Below are positions 39,804-49,740 of a DNA stretch of 64,000 nucleotides, in pieces. The stretch comes from Sphingorhabdus contaminans (GTDB lineage: Bacteria > Pseudomonadota > Alphaproteobacteria > Sphingomonadales > Sphingomonadaceae). The stretch is taken from positions 992,001 through 1,056,000 of the forward strand of contig NZ_VKKU01000001.1 of NCBI RefSeq assembly GCF_007280415.1, in the 5' to 3' direction. The position numbers were made by a program, and so were the translations under genes. The notes beneath the pieces are model-generated. The model had not been told where the DNA came from. It did no database searches and was given only the letters and a program-made list of their open reading frames with translations. Numbering within the stretch: position 1 is the first letter of the stretch; each line of letters starts with the position of its first letter.

Positions 39804-40775
39804 TTATCCGCGATACACCTGATCCAAGTGGGCCTTAGCTTCACGATATTCGCTTTCGAGCTGGTCGACGAACTCGGCGACCGTACGGACATCCTTGACG
39901 GCGCCGATGCCCTGGCCGGAACCCCAGATGTCTTTCCACGCTTTTGCCTCGGTATTGCCTCCCGACCCGAAATTCATCGTTGAAATGTCGCCTTTGGGCA
40001 GATTGTCAGGATCCATACCGGCGCGCACGATCGACTGGCGCAAATAGTTTCCGCTTACGCCTGTAAAGAGGTCGGAATATACGATATCGGCCGCCTTCGC
40101 TTCGACGATATTTTCCTTATACCCATCAACCGCATTCGCTTCCTTCGTGGCGATGAAAGCGCTGCCGATATAGGCGAGGTCAGCACCTACCGCTTGCGCG
40201 GCGAGGATGGACGCGCCATGTGCTATCGAACCCGACAACGCAACCGGGCCGTCAAACCATTCACGTATCTCACGGATCAACGCGAAGGGCGATGTCACGC
40301 CGGCATGGCCACCAGCGCCTGCTGCCACAGGGATAAGCCCGTCAGCACCTTTCTCGATTGCCTTGTGGGCAAAACGGTCATTGATAACGTCATGCAAAAC
40401 AATGCCGCCCCAACTGTGCACGGCTTTATTGAGTTCTTCTTGTGCGCCTAGGGACGTGATCGTAATCGGCACCTGCCATTTGGCACATGTGGCAACGTCT
40501 TCCTGAAGACGATTGTTCGATTTATGCACAATCTGGTTGACTGCGTAAGGTGCCGCCGGACGATCGGGATTGTCACGATTATGTGCAGCAAGTTCTTCGG
40601 TGATCTGGTGAAGCCACTCGTCCAATTGGCTCGCTGGGCGCGCATTCAGTGCCGGAAATGATCCGACAACACCGGCTTTGCATTGCGCAATCACCAATTC
40701 CGGTCCCGACACGATGAAAAGCGGCGAGCCGATGACAGGTAAGCGGAGTTTGTCAAAAATTGCCGGTAAGGCCAT
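39804..40775 (-). CDS. Nitronate monooxygenase (2-nitropropane dioxygenase) family protein
   Basis: FMN-dependent TIM-barrel enzyme of 323 residues, predicted to oxidise alkyl nitronates. Visible motifs are PVIGSPLFIVSGPELV at the start, the FMN-binding GADGLIPVAAGAGGHAG, the GGI-like VALSGSIAHGASI segment and AYIGSAFIATKEA. The related enoyl-reductase FabK has similar motifs, but length and the GAGGHAG loop favour the NMO group. It stands alone; the 119 bases upstream, up to the leuA end, contain only small hairpins. Confidence 0.87.
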   Translation of the reverse strand: MALPAIFDKLRLPVIGSPLFIVSGPELVIAQCKAGVVGSFPALNARPASQLDEWLHQITEELAAHNRDNPDRPAAPYAVNQIVHKSNNRLQEDVATCAKWQVPITITSLGAQEELNKAVHSWGGIVLHDVINDRFAHKAIEKGADGLIPVAAGAGGHAGVTSPFALIREIREWFDGPVALSGSIAHGASILAAQAVGADLAYIGSAFIATKEANAVDGYKENIVEAKAADIVYSDLFTGVSGNYLRQSIVRAGMDPDNLPKGDISTMNFGSGGNTEAKAWKDIWGSGQGIGAVKDVRTVAEFVDQLESEYREAKAHLDQVYRG

Positions 40776-40894
40776 AGGTCGAATCCTCTTTTAACTGCAT
40801 GTTTAAATATCGGTTAGCCACAGCCTGCTTACCATGTCAAATAGGGGTTTTCTGCCCCGCCATGACGTAAGGTCAAAGCGGTTCGGCCACGACC

Positions 40895-42565
40895 TTAAGC
40901 ACTGTTCGCCGCACTCAATATAGCCCGAACGCTGGCGGTAGCGACATCGCGGCTTATACCCACGCCGAACAAAACAGGCCCATCACCAACCCGGCATTCA
41001 ACATAGGCAGCAGCGCGCGCGTCCGTACCGTGGCCTATCGCGTGTTCACTGTAGTCGATGATATCAAGCGGCCCGCCCAGTGCGCCTTCCAGTGCATTGG
41101 CAAGACTGGAAATAAGACCATTACCGCGACCGCTCACGCTCTGCTCGACACCATCAATACGGATCTTACCGGCAAAAATACGCTCGTCCTGTTGCTTTGG
41201 ACTCTGGCTTTCCTGGAAATCAATAAGCCGGAAACGCCCATCGCCTTTCAAATGATATCTTTTTTCGAACGCTTCCCAAATGTCTGTGCTGGTCAGTTCC
41301 CGGCCTGTGCTGTCGGATAGTTCCTGTACGGTTGACGAGAAATTGGCCTGCATCCGCTTTGGTAATTTCAATCCGTGGTCTTGTTCGAGAACCCAGGCGA
41401 CGCCGCCTTTACCGCTTTGGGAATTGACGCGAATGACCGCTTCGTAACTTTGACCCAGATCGGCAGGATCGATGGGGAGATAGGGTACTTGCCACAGTTC
41501 ATCATTACGCTGAGCTTGCGCCGCAAATCCCTTTTTAATGGCGTCCTGATGCGAACCCGAAAAGGCGGTGAACACCAGTTCCCCTGCATAGGGATGGCGT
41601 GGATGCACAGGCAGTTGGTTGCAATACTCAACCGTTTTTATGACTTCGTCCATGTCAGAGAAGTCCAGACCAGGGCTCAACCCTTGTGTGTACATGTTCA
41701 AGGCGACGGTGACGAGATCAACATTTCCTGTCCGCTCGCCATTTCCGAACAAGCACCCCTCGACACGGTCGGCCCCGGCCAACAAACCCAATTCCGTTGC
41801 AGCAACCCCTGTGCCACGGTCATTATGTGTATGGAGCGATATGACGACACTGTCGCGGTTTGGAATGTTTCGACCAAAATACTCAATCTGATCCGCATAG
41901 ATATTGGGCATCGCAGCCTCGACTGTGGCCGGCAGATTGAAGATAATGGGATGTTCCGGAGTGGGCTTCAGGATATCCATCACCGCGCTGCACACTTCCA
42001 GACTGAAATCCAGTTCGGCAGTAGAAAAAGTTTCCGGGCTATATTCAAAATGCCAGTCGGTATCCGGCTGCGCAGCAGCGTTGTCACGCAACAGCTTCGC
42101 GCCCTCAACCGCAATTTGCTTGATTTCGGGCATTGTCATGTTGAACACGATTTGACGCCAGGCGGGCGACACCGCATTATAAAGATGAACAATTGCCGCG
42201 CGCGCACCCCGCAAGCTCTCAAAGCTGGTATCAATCAGATCTTTGCGCGATTGGGTTAAAACCTGAACTGTTACATCGTCGGGGATCCGACCGGATTGTA
42301 CCAAGCCTGAAATGAAATCAAACTCCGTTGCCCCGGCGCTCGGAAAACCGACTTCGATTTCTTTGACGCCCACCTTGATTAGCAGATCGAAAAAGCGCTG
42401 TTTCTTTTCCGCCCCCATCGGATCGATAAGTGCCTGATTACCATCGCGCAGGTCAGTCGAAAGCCAACGGGGCGCCCGTGTGATGGTGCGACTGGGCCAT
42501 TGCCGGTCCGGCAAATCTACTTGAGGGAAAGGGCGATATTTTCGGCTCGGGTCGGATAACATCAT
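40895..42565 (-). CDS. leuA: 2-isopropylmalate synthase (LeuA type 2)
   Basis: First committed step of leucine synthesis, acetyl-CoA plus 2-oxoisovalerate to 2-isopropylmalate. The 556-residue protein is the long LeuA2 form: the N-terminal [18 protein letters not shown], the metal site [20 protein letters not shown] and the [19 protein letters not shown] loop, then a C-terminal regulatory domain with [15 protein letters not shown] that binds leucine. ATG 42565 is chosen; TTG 42574 is unlikely. An attenuator with a Leu-rich leader peptide lies just upstream, so both allosteric and transcript-level control by leucine are expected. Confidence 0.95.
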   Translation of the reverse strand: MMLSDPSRKYRPFPQVDLPDRQWPSRTITRAPRWLSTDLRDGNQALIDPMGAEKKQRFFDLLIKVGVKEIEVGFPSAGATEFDFISGLVQSGRIPDDVTVQVLTQSRKDLIDTSFESLRGARAAIVHLYNAVSPAWRQIVFNMTMPEIKQIAVEGAKLLRDNAAAQPDTDWHFEYSPETFSTAELDFSLEVCSAVMDILKPTPEHPIIFNLPATVEAAMPNIYADQIEYFGRNIPNRDSVVISLHTHNDRGTGVAATELGLLAGADRVEGCLFGNGERTGNVDLVTVALNMYTQGLSPGLDFSDMDEVIKTVEYCNQLPVHPRHPYAGELVFTAFSGSHQDAIKKGFAAQAQRNDELWQVPYLPIDPADLGQSYEAVIRVNSQSGKGGVAWVLEQDHGLKLPKRMQANFSSTVQELSDSTGRELTSTDIWEAFEKRYHLKGDGRFRLIDFQESQSPKQQDERIFAGKIRIDGVEQSVSGRGNGLISSLANALEGALGGPLDIIDYSEHAIGHGTDARAAAYVECRVGDGPVLFGVGISRDVATASVRAILSAANSA

Positions 42566-42581
42566 GATTTGCAACTTCGCT

Positions 42582-42602
42582 AAAACACGCGGATTTGCGT
42601 GC
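42582..42602 (-). terminator. Attenuator terminator (segments 3:4) of leuA
   Basis: On the minus strand GCACGC (42602-42597), a six-base loop and GCGTGT (42590-42585) form a stem, followed by a TTTT run ending at 42582. It sits 17 bases before the leuA start. Segment 3 can instead pair with segment 2 upstream (42672-42667), which has the same sequence GCGTGT as segment 4. Confidence 0.7.
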
Positions 42603-42628
42603 TGTGGGTTTGTGGGGCTGGCTATAAA

Positions 42629-42684
42629 CCCTTAGGCGGGTTGTTCCGGGCACCGCCGGAATGTCCACACGCCTAAGGGCGTGT
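42629..42684 (-). promoter_or_regulatory. leu leader hairpins (segments 1:2 and a longer stem)
   Basis: ACACGCC (42684-42678, segment 1) pairs with GGCGTGT (42673-42667, segment 2) around a CTTA loop that holds the leader peptide end. A second possible stem joins 42679-42670 with 42638-42629 over ten bases, enclosing an inner TTCCGG/CCGGAA hairpin (42661-42644). Segment 2 carries GCGTGT, able to pair with segment 3 of the terminator, giving the 1:2, 2:3, 3:4 logic of a ribosome-dependent attenuator. Confidence 0.65.
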
Positions 42685-42723
42685 AAGTCGTAGAATAAGC
42701 AGGCAAGGTGCAATTTTTGACAT
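42673..42723 (-). CDS. leuL: Leu-rich leader peptide upstream of leuA
   Basis: A 16-codon reading frame, ATG at 42723-42721 to TAG at 42675-42673, encoding MSKIAPCLLILRLTRP. Four of the seven codons from Leu8 to Leu13 region are leucine (CTG, CTT, CTA, CTT), placed so that a ribosome stalled there covers segment 1 of the attenuator, while one that reaches the stop codon covers segments 1 and 2. The peptide is too short for gene finders. There is no protein function to expect; its role is sensing charged Leu-tRNA. Confidence 0.72.
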   Translation of the reverse strand: MSKIAPCLLILRLTRP

Positions 42724-42802
42724 TATGTTGCGTCGATAACCCTATTGCGCAACATTCGTCCAGCCCTAATTTCGAGTTGGGCTTATTTCCTTGCCCGCAA
42801 CC

Positions 42803-44743
42803 TTAAATTTCGACTTGGCTGCCGAGTTCAACCACACGATTGCTGGGGAGCTTGAAAAACTCCATTGCGTTCGCCGCATTGCGCAGCATCCAGGCGAAAA
42901 CCTTTTCACGCCAAATGGCCATACCCGGTATTTTGGATGCAATAAGGGTCTGCCGCGACAAGAAGAAACTGGTGTGCATCATGTCGAACTTTGGTCCGCA
43001 CAGGTCCACTTTATCCAGAGTTGCCGGGACGTCAGTTTCTTCCAGGAAACCGAAGCGTAACTTCACACGGTAAAAGCCCTCACCAAGATCCTTGCAGAAA
43101 ACGCGATCCGCAGGGTCAACATAAGGAACGTCTTCGATTTGCACAGTCAGGATCAACACGCGATCATGCAGAATTTTGTTATGCTTGATGTTGTGGAGCA
43201 AGGCGGAGGGAACACCACTTGCGGCGGAAGCCATGAATATAGCGGTGCCAGGTACGCGGGTAGCGCTGTTGGCGGCCGACTTGATGAAAATCTCCATCGG
43301 CATCGTGCTTTCTGCCATCCGATCGCGCATCAACGCCCTTCCGCGCGACCAGGTGGTCAGCAGCGTAAAGATTACTAGCCCGATCAGCAGTGGCACCCAA
43401 CCGCCCGACGGGACCTTCAGCAGATTGGCGCCAAAATAGGCAAAGTCGACGATGAAAAAGAGAGCGAGAATGGGCAGAGCTTTCCATTTCGGCCATTTCC
43501 AGAGCGTAACGAGCACAACCGCGATCAGGCAGGTGTCGATGAACATCGCTCCCGTAACCGCAATACCGTATGCAGCGGCGAGATTGGACGACGACTGGAA
43601 GAAAAGCACAAGCAGCAAAACCATTACCGCAAGGCCCCAGTTAATAGCCGGAATATATATCTGACCCGCAGCCTTTTCACTGGTGTGCAAGATGCTGAGA
43701 CGCGGCATGAAGCCTAGCTGGATTGCCTGTTGCGTTAGGGAGAAAGCGCCAGAGATAACCGCCTGACTGGCAATGATCGCGGCAAGTATGGTGAGAATAA
43801 TGACCGGTGTGCTGATCATGTCCGGTACCATGAGGAAGAACGGGTCTCTGATCGCCTCCTGTGCTTCGACAGGGGTCATCGACAGGATCATCGCCCCCTG
43901 CCCCATGTAATTGAGCATCAGGGCCGGAAGAACAAAGAAAAGCCAACTGAATTTGATCGGCCTCCTGCCGAAATGCCCCATATCGGCATAAAGCGCTTCT
44001 GCCCCGGTCACGGCAAGAACAACGGTACCCATCGCGACGAATGCGCGAAAACCGTCGATGTAAAAAAAGTAAAGCGCGTTCAGGGGATTAAGAACGTCGA
44101 ATATAATGAGCGGCATCTTTGTCAGGTGCATGAGACCAAGGCCGGCCAAAGTCGCGAAATAAAGCAACATGATGGGCCCGAACCACTGTCCTACTTTTGT
44201 TGTCCCCCGTGATTGGAACGCAAAAAGCGCGGCGATGATGGCTATCGCAATGGGAACAATCCAAGGATCAAAACCCGAACTGACATATTTTAGACCCTCT
44301 GCTGCCGAAAGTATCGACATTGCCGGGGTAATCATAGAATCGCCGTAGAAAAGCGCCGTGGCAAATACGCCGAGCATCACAATCGGTGCCGTCCATTTTG
44401 CACCGGCTGTCTGGCGGTTGATAAGTGCCAGCAACGCAAGGCTACCCCCCTCGCCCTTGTTGTCGGCTTTCATGATTGTGAAAACATATTTAAATGTCAC
44501 CACAATCATCATCGACCAGAAGACGAGGCTTAAAACACCCTTGATGTGCATGGGATCTGGCTCGATCGGATGGTGACCGGCAAATGTTTCGCGAAAAGCG
44601 TATATCGGGCTGGTACCGATATCACCAAAGACAACGCCTATTGTGCCGACGCACAGCGCCAGGAGCGATCCTTGAGGAGCGTGGCCGTGATGCTGTTCCT
44701 GGTCACTATGACCAAAATCATCTGCTGCTTGCGAAGCCACCAT
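42803..44743 (-). CDS. kup: Kup-family potassium uptake protein
   Basis: A 646-residue inner-membrane K+/H+ symporter. About twelve hydrophobic segments are present after a short His-rich cytosolic start, with the family signature [17 protein letters not shown] near residue 35, [34 protein letters not shown] and the long C-terminal cytosolic domain (from about 480) with [20 protein letters not shown]. Kup imports potassium, especially at low pH. It is transcribed towards leuA, 79 bases before the leu leader start. The 129 bases upstream of kup hold nothing I can identify. Confidence 0.93.
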   Translation of the reverse strand: MVASQAADDFGHSDQEQHHGHAPQGSLLALCVGTIGVVFGDIGTSPIYAFRETFAGHHPIEPDPMHIKGVLSLVFWSMMIVVTFKYVFTIMKADNKGEGGSLALLALINRQTAGAKWTAPIVMLGVFATALFYGDSMITPAMSILSAAEGLKYVSSGFDPWIVPIAIAIIAALFAFQSRGTTKVGQWFGPIMLLYFATLAGLGLMHLTKMPLIIFDVLNPLNALYFFYIDGFRAFVAMGTVVLAVTGAEALYADMGHFGRRPIKFSWLFFVLPALMLNYMGQGAMILSMTPVEAQEAIRDPFFLMVPDMISTPVIILTILAAIIASQAVISGAFSLTQQAIQLGFMPRLSILHTSEKAAGQIYIPAINWGLAVMVLLLVLFFQSSSNLAAAYGIAVTGAMFIDTCLIAVVLVTLWKWPKWKALPILALFFIVDFAYFGANLLKVPSGGWVPLLIGLVIFTLLTTWSRGRALMRDRMAESTMPMEIFIKSAANSATRVPGTAIFMASAASGVPSALLHNIKHNKILHDRVLILTVQIEDVPYVDPADRVFCKDLGEGFYRVKLRFGFLEETDVPATLDKVDLCGPKFDMMHTSFFLSRQTLIASKIPGMAIWREKVFAWMLRNAANAMEFFKLPSNRVVELGSQVEI

Positions 44744-44872
44744 TTAAAACCCCTGATACAAGGCCCGAAAATGCAATGAATGTATAAGCACGGGCGGCGG
44801 GCGATAGCACGGCATTCACCCCTTAACAACAACGCATTAACAGGCTCATTCAGCAGAAATTAAGGATATAAA

Positions 44873-45532
44873 TCAGTTATTTGGTTTCTTAACCTGCGAT
44901 GCGTCCAGCGCCTGTACTTGTAAAGCTTTTGCAGCCTTCAATTGCGACTCAAGACGCGGCTTCCATTTCGCCTTTGGAGTGGCGAGCGTCAGAGCCTTTT
45001 CCCACAGCAAAATTGCCGAATCCAAATCACCGCCAAACAACCGCGAAAGACCCGCAAAATAATAAGGCGCAGGATAATTTGGTCTGATCTCGCGTGCTTT
45101 GTCGAACGCCAGTTGTGCAGGCGGTGACATCTGCCCTTGGCTAGCGAGCATCAGTTGCAGTCCTAATGCAGACCATAAATCCGGATCATCGGGATTTTGT
45201 TTCAATCCCGCCTGAATATAAGAGGCCGACAGCTTGTAATCCCCCTGCTTTGCGAAGGAATCCGCAGTAACCAGCCAGCGCTTTGCGCCACCGAAACTCT
45301 GGTCCATATCCGCGCGCATTTCGACCAGCTGGATCGCCGCGTCCTCACTGCCGCCCAAGGATTTTGCAGGCGAAGACGGCAAAGAAGGGCGACCTTGCAA
45401 CGCATAGCCGGTCATACCAAGCAAAATCGCCGCCGCTGCAATTTGCCACAACCCGCCCTTTAACCGGCCAGCGGCCAGTAATGCGCCGAAGCTCAAAATC
45501 GAAAGTATGCCAAGGCTAACCCAACCGGTCAT
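44873..45532 (-). CDS. ccmI: CcmI/CycH-like TPR protein of cytochrome c maturation
   Basis: A 219-residue membrane protein: two N-terminal hydrophobic segments (about 3-20 and 27-46), then TPR repeats (about 85-200; ADSFAKQGDYKLSASYIQAGLKQNP and WEKALTLA). CcmI chaperones apocytochrome c to the haem-lyase complex CcmF/H; this short form resembles its C-terminal TPR part. ATG 45532 overlaps the ccmH stop by four bases, and the longer frame from 45601 is rejected for that reason. Last gene of the ccm operon. Confidence 0.82.
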   Translation of the reverse strand: MTGWVSLGILSILSFGALLAAGRLKGGLWQIAAAAILLGMTGYALQGRPSLPSSPAKSLGGSEDAAIQLVEMRADMDQSFGGAKRWLVTADSFAKQGDYKLSASYIQAGLKQNPDDPDLWSALGLQLMLASQGQMSPPAQLAFDKAREIRPNYPAPYYFAGLSRLFGGDLDSAILLWEKALTLATPKAKWKPRLESQLKAAKALQVQALDASQVKKPNN

Positions 45533-45945
45533 GATTTCCTCCGGAACAGACCGCGTGCCATGAACAGAGCGAGGAGAAGCAGCAACAATGGCGCGGCCCA
45601 CAATAACAGCCCCGATCCCTTCATATCGGGTTCGAAGCTAACCCACTCGCCATAACGCTCGATCATCCATTGACGGATTGCGTCGGGTTTTTTGCCATCC
45701 GCAATTTGTTGCCGCACCTCCGCGCGCATGGTTGCCGCCATAGGCGCGTCGCTGTCTGCGATGGATTGGCCTTGGCACTGGATGCAGCGAAGCGCATGCA
45801 TCACCTGCGATGCAGCTTTTTCCTTAGCCGGATCGGCCAGTTGACGATTTGCCAGTTCCGGCGTCGGACCGCTGCCCTGCGCCAGCGACAACCGTGGCTG
45901 GGCTATCATCAGCAGCGCGCAGGCAAGATATACTAACCGCCGCAT
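45529..45945 (-). CDS. ccmH: Cytochrome c-type biogenesis protein CcmH (CycL)
   Basis: A 138-residue periplasm-facing thiol protein that reduces apocytochrome c. It has a signal peptide (1-23), the redox motif LRCxxCQ with Cys54 and Cys57 in RCIQCQGQSIADS, a three-helix region with YGEWVSF, and a C-terminal membrane anchor (about 112-132). Start shares one base with the stop of the preceding dsbE/ccmG gene. Typical size for the short alphaproteobacterial protein. Confidence 0.93.
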   Translation of the reverse strand: MRRLVYLACALLMIAQPRLSLAQGSGPTPELANRQLADPAKEKAASQVMHALRCIQCQGQSIADSDAPMAATMRAEVRQQIADGKKPDAIRQWMIERYGEWVSFEPDMKGSGLLLWAAPLLLLLLALFMARGLFRRKS

Positions 45946-46475
45946 TACCCGGCCTCCTGCAGTTTTTCCAACAGCATGGGCACATGCTCGGCGCGGATGT
46001 CCCCGATATGCTGATACAAAATCGTCCCGTCGCCTCCAATTATGTAGGTTTCCGGCACACCCGACGAGCCAAGTTTCAACTGCACCCCCATTTCACTGTC
46101 AGATCCGATCCGACGAAACGGGTTACCAAACTCGGAGAGGAATGCCGCTACATCTTCCGGTTTGTCACGAATGGCGATGGCATCAATTTCCGCACCGGAC
46201 TTTTTCAACGCCTCCAGATAGGGGGCCTCGGCCTTACATGGGATGCACCAGCTCGCAAAAATATTCAGCAGACGTGGTTTGCCGTCGGCAAGATCACGAC
46301 TGGATAATCCTTCAACCCCTTCGGTGGCGGGGGGAAGGGAAAATTCAGGAAGTTTACGCCCGACCATCGCGCTGTGTACCATGTCATCTTTCGGTACGAC
46401 TAAACCATAAATTGCAAGTCCACCGATGAACGCAACAACTGCCAAAGGCAGCCAAAGGAGCCAGGGCCGGTTCAT
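45945..46475 (-). CDS. ccmG: Thiol:disulfide interchange protein DsbE/CcmG
   Basis: Membrane-anchored thioredoxin-fold protein that keeps the haem-binding cysteines of apocytochrome c reduced. The 176-residue protein has one N-terminal helix (5-26), the active site W76-C77-I-P-C80, the acidic and GxxG stretches typical of CcmG, and the cis-proline in GVPETYII. ATG 46475 overlaps the ccmF stop as ATGA. Position between ccmF and ccmH is the usual one. Confidence 0.94.
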   Translation of the reverse strand: MNRPWLLWLPLAVVAFIGGLAIYGLVVPKDDMVHSAMVGRKLPEFSLPPATEGVEGLSSRDLADGKPRLLNIFASWCIPCKAEAPYLEALKKSGAEIDAIAIRDKPEDVAAFLSEFGNPFRRIGSDSEMGVQLKLGSSGVPETYIIGGDGTILYQHIGDIRAEHVPMLLEKLQEAG

Positions 46476-48400
46476 GCTTGGGCCCATTTGTTAACTGCCG
46501 GCTTTTTGGGCCGTCGGAACATCCGACCGAGCAATGCAATTGCACCACCAAAAGCAACGAGAAGTCCACCAAACCAAATGAAGGTCACAAATGGTTTCCA
46601 CCAGAGACGGACCTGCCAGCGACCGTCGCCATTCTCATCTGGCTGCGCGATGACGGCATAGAGTTGTCCATTCCATCGGGTGAGCAAGGCTGCTTCACTG
46701 GTCTGTTGTTCAGGACGATAAAATTGCCGCGATTGAGGCCGAAGAACGAAATTCTTGTGTTTGTTGCGGGCGACCAATTGCCCCTCAGTCGCCACCCAGT
46801 TATCGCCCACCACTGGACGGACATCGTCTAATTTAACCTGCCAATCTGCAACCTTAGTGGTTTCTCCAGGGGCAAGAGCGGTCAGGGTTTCACGCGAAAA
46901 ACCGGATTCCGCGGCCATGCCGAATACGCTAACGGCCAGGCCGAAATGGGCTATGACCATTCCAAATACAGGCAAGGGCGTGCGAAGCAAATTGCGGCCT
47001 TTCAGCGGAACCCAAGCCGCAATCGCTAATGCGAGTGAAAGTGCCAAACCCAGAATTGGGAAAATGCCTACACCGGGCACGAAACGCCAAATTGCGACAC
47101 CTGTCCAAAGGCTGACTGCAAAAAAAGCAACGAGCCAATATTTGTAACGCTTTAATTCGTCCCGTCGCCAACGCAGCAGAGGCCCCAGCAGCAAGGCAAT
47201 CATCAACAACAGCGCGATCGGGACCGTTGCCTTGTTGAAATAGGGAGGACCCACCGAAATCTTGTCGCCCATTGCCTCGGCAGCCAACGGATAGAGTGTA
47301 CCGATCAAGACTATAGCCAATATGACACTCAAGAATATGTTATTGGCAACAATTCCACCTTCGCGGCTGATGATCTGAAAGGGTTCGCCTTGTTTCACGG
47401 TGCCGATACGCGTTGCAAAAACGAGAAACGCAAGGCTGGTATACATAAGCATCAACGCAAGAATGAATGATCCACGCTCAGGATCGACGGCGAAAGCATG
47501 CACACTGGTCAAAATACCCGAACGGACAAGGAATGTGCCTGCCATCGACATGGCAAAGGCCACAAGTGCCAGCATGATCGTCCATGCCCTTAGAGCATTG
47601 CGTGTTGCCAACACGCTGACAGAATGCAACAAGGCGGTCGCAGCGAGCCATGGCATGAGCGAGGCATTTTCAACCGGGTCCCAGAACCACCAACCACCCC
47701 AACCCAGTTCGTAATACGCCCAGTAGCTTCCGGCAGTAATTCCGACGGTAAGGAAAATCCAAGCTCCCAGAACCCACGGTCGCATGGCGCGGGCAAAGGC
47801 GGGACCGACCTGTCGGGTCAACATGGCCGCCACCGCAAAGGAAAATGCCACCGAAAGGCCAACATAACCGATATAAAGTGTTGGTGGATGGAAGGCGAGC
47901 CCGATGTCTTGCAGTAGCGGATTCAGTCCTGCGCCTTCCACGGGCGCAGGAAACAAACGTTCAAACGGGTTGGATGAGAAGAGCAGAAAAGCAAAGAAAC
48001 CAAGCGCAACAAAAGCCTGAACCGCCAGCGTCGCTTGCAATGTTCGCGTATCGATCCGCTTTTCCAGCAGAGCGATAGCGGCGCCTGACAGCGACAAAAC
48101 GGATACCCACAGGAGCATTGACCCTTCATGGTTACCCCATGTTCCTGCAAGTTTAAAAATGAGCGGCTTATCTATATGGCTGTTACTGGCAACTAACAAA
48201 ACTGACAAATCAGTAGTATAAAACAACCACATTAACGATGCGAATGACACGACGCATAACGCACCCTGAATGAGAGCTGCAGGCTTGATGACAGGAGTTA
48301 GCCGACCTTCCCCACGTATGAGGGTCAGACCGCCAACCAGTTGTAGAAGCGCCATTGCCGCCGCCAGCCACAGGGCGGCCAATCCGGTTTCGGCGATCAT
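46472..48400 (-). CDS. ccmF: Haem lyase CcmF
   Basis: A 642-residue polytopic inner-membrane protein that attaches haem from holo-CcmE to apocytochrome c. About fifteen hydrophobic segments are present; the WWD domain reads WGGWWFWDPVENASLMPWL, with conserved histidines in the flanking loops (LAFHPPTLYIGYVG and TWGNHEGSMLLW). The ccmE gene overlaps its start, and ccmG overlaps its stop. Full length with no breaks. Confidence 0.95.
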   Translation of the reverse strand: MIAETGLAALWLAAAMALLQLVGGLTLIRGEGRLTPVIKPAALIQGALCVVSFASLMWLFYTTDLSVLLVASNSHIDKPLIFKLAGTWGNHEGSMLLWVSVLSLSGAAIALLEKRIDTRTLQATLAVQAFVALGFFAFLLFSSNPFERLFPAPVEGAGLNPLLQDIGLAFHPPTLYIGYVGLSVAFSFAVAAMLTRQVGPAFARAMRPWVLGAWIFLTVGITAGSYWAYYELGWGGWWFWDPVENASLMPWLAATALLHSVSVLATRNALRAWTIMLALVAFAMSMAGTFLVRSGILTSVHAFAVDPERGSFILALMLMYTSLAFLVFATRIGTVKQGEPFQIISREGGIVANNIFLSVILAIVLIGTLYPLAAEAMGDKISVGPPYFNKATVPIALLLMIALLLGPLLRWRRDELKRYKYWLVAFFAVSLWTGVAIWRFVPGVGIFPILGLALSLALAIAAWVPLKGRNLLRTPLPVFGMVIAHFGLAVSVFGMAAESGFSRETLTALAPGETTKVADWQVKLDDVRPVVGDNWVATEGQLVARNKHKNFVLRPQSRQFYRPEQQTSEAALLTRWNGQLYAVIAQPDENGDGRWQVRLWWKPFVTFIWFGGLLVAFGGAIALLGRMFRRPKKPAVNKWAQA

Positions 48401-48846
48401 TTCGAAAGGGTGTCCTTGGTGTGCTCGGCAGTATTCATATCAATGTCGGCCAATTCCTTAGGCACATAATTTTCGTCATGTTTGGCCAACAGACTGTCAG
48501 CCACGAATACTCCATCAGGACGCAAGCGGCCATCGGCAACTACCCCAGATCCCTCAACAAAAAGGTCTGGCGTTATACCCCGATACGCGACTGTTTGTGT
48601 CGCATCACGATCCTGCACGACAAAAGTGATCGACACTCCATCGGCGTCACGCTTGATCGAGCCTTTCTGAACCATGCCACCCAGACGGATCGCTTTACCC
48701 GGTTCAATTTTCGCGTTAGCCATCGTTGTTGGGGTGTAGAAATAGGATGCCTCCTCCTTCAAGGCGGCAGCTGCAATGAAACCAGCGCCGATCAAGGCAA
48801 CAAAAGCTATAACAGCCAAGACAAGACGCTGATGCTTGGGTTTCAT
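48397..48846 (-). CDS. ccmE: Cytochrome c maturation haem chaperone CcmE
   Basis: A 149-residue membrane-anchored OB-fold protein that carries haem across the periplasm. It has an N-terminal helix (8-29), YFYTPTTMA, LGGMVQKGS and the haem-binding motif H123-D-E-N-Y127-V-P, where His123 forms the covalent bond. It overlaps ccmF by four bases and ccmD by four bases (ATGA in each case). Confidence 0.95.
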   Translation of the reverse strand: MKPKHQRLVLAVIAFVALIGAGFIAAAALKEEASYFYTPTTMANAKIEPGKAIRLGGMVQKGSIKRDADGVSITFVVQDRDATQTVAYRGITPDLFVEGSGVVADGRLRPDGVFVADSLLAKHDENYVPKELADIDMNTAEHTKDTLSK

Positions 48847-48974
48847 GGCTGCTGTCTCAAATCATCAGCCAAAGCTTCTGATCGGCGCATCGCAAGGTAG
48901 CTCGACAGGATGAGCCAAAGCATAGCCGCGCCCGTAACCGAAAAAGCAGCAATTATGAAAGGCAAGTGGGGCAT
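48843..48974 (-). CDS. ccmD: Haem exporter protein CcmD (43 residues)
   Basis: A tiny gene: ATG at 48974 through TGA at 48843, encoding a 43-residue protein with one hydrophobic helix (about 3-28, including FIIAAFSVTGAAMLWLILSS), followed by a basic and acidic cytosolic end (MRRSEALADDL). CcmD helps release holo-CcmE from CcmC. It shares one base with the ccmC stop and overlaps the ccmE start as ATGA, exactly where the family member is expected. Confidence 0.88.
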   Translation of the reverse strand: MPHLPFIIAAFSVTGAAMLWLILSSYLAMRRSEALADDLRQQP

Positions 48975-49690
48975 TAGTCGTCCGCCATTCTGCGCATACG
49001 TGCGTCAATCCGCATTTCGGCAAGCGCAGCGCGCATCCGCATCAGCACGAGGGCGCCAAACAATAAGCTAAAACCAGCAACGGCAACAAATAAAGGTGCC
49101 AGATAGGCGCCATCAATTGACGATCCGCCGAGCGTAATGCTCGCCTTTTGATGCTGGCTCTCCCACCAGATTACCGAGCGATTGATGATGGGAATGTTTA
49201 CCGCACCAATAATTCCAAATACCGCTGCGACACGACTTGTATCGCCCTTTTCGCTGCTGGCGTTTGCGAGTGCGATATATCCTAGATACAGGAAAAACAG
49301 CACGAGCATTGATGTCAATCGGCCATCCCAGACCCACCATGTTCCCCATGTCGGCCGGCCCCATATTGACCCGGTCAGCAAACAAATGGCAGCAAATGTT
49401 GCGCCCGGAACCGCAATTGCACGCGCGGCAACTCCTGCAAGTGGATGTCGCCATATAAGTTGGACGAGACTGGCAATAGCAATCCCCATCCAGCCGCCCA
49501 TACCTAACCACGCGGCGGGAACGTGAACGAACATTATCTTGACCGTGTCGCCCATCAGGCGTTCGGTCGGCACCGCAAACAGGCCCCATAAACAAGCCCC
49601 GATCGCCAACAACAACCCTGTCCAGAATAAGGCGGGCGTCAGTGGCTTTGCGAGGCGCAGGAAACGAGCAGGGTTGGCGAAGCGATGCAT
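48974..49690 (-). CDS. ccmC: Haem exporter/handling protein CcmC
   Basis: A 238-residue inner-membrane protein with six hydrophobic segments that loads haem onto CcmE. The WWD motif reads GRPTWGTWWVWDGRLTS, and periplasmic histidine-containing segments FVHVPAAWLG and WESQHQKAS are present. GTG 49711 is possible but ATG 49690 is preferred. It is the first ccm gene here; the CcmA and CcmB transporter genes are not in this window. Confidence 0.94.
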   Translation of the reverse strand: MHRFANPARFLRLAKPLTPALFWTGLLLAIGACLWGLFAVPTERLMGDTVKIMFVHVPAAWLGMGGWMGIAIASLVQLIWRHPLAGVAARAIAVPGATFAAICLLTGSIWGRPTWGTWWVWDGRLTSMLVLFFLYLGYIALANASSEKGDTSRVAAVFGIIGAVNIPIINRSVIWWESQHQKASITLGGSSIDGAYLAPLFVAVAGFSLLFGALVLMRMRAALAEMRIDARMRRMADD

Positions 49691-49740
49691 ATTATCACCC
49701 GCCTCTAGCACCGCAAAAGCGTTACGCCAATTGATTCACA

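Noticed and set aside
41375-42259. 294-codon open frame antisense to leuA
   Set aside because: Lies wholly inside leuA, with shadow-like composition and no start signal.
42453-42713. 86-codon minus-strand frame upstream of and into leuA
   Set aside because: Runs into leuA in another frame; the 16-codon leader in a different frame explains the region better.
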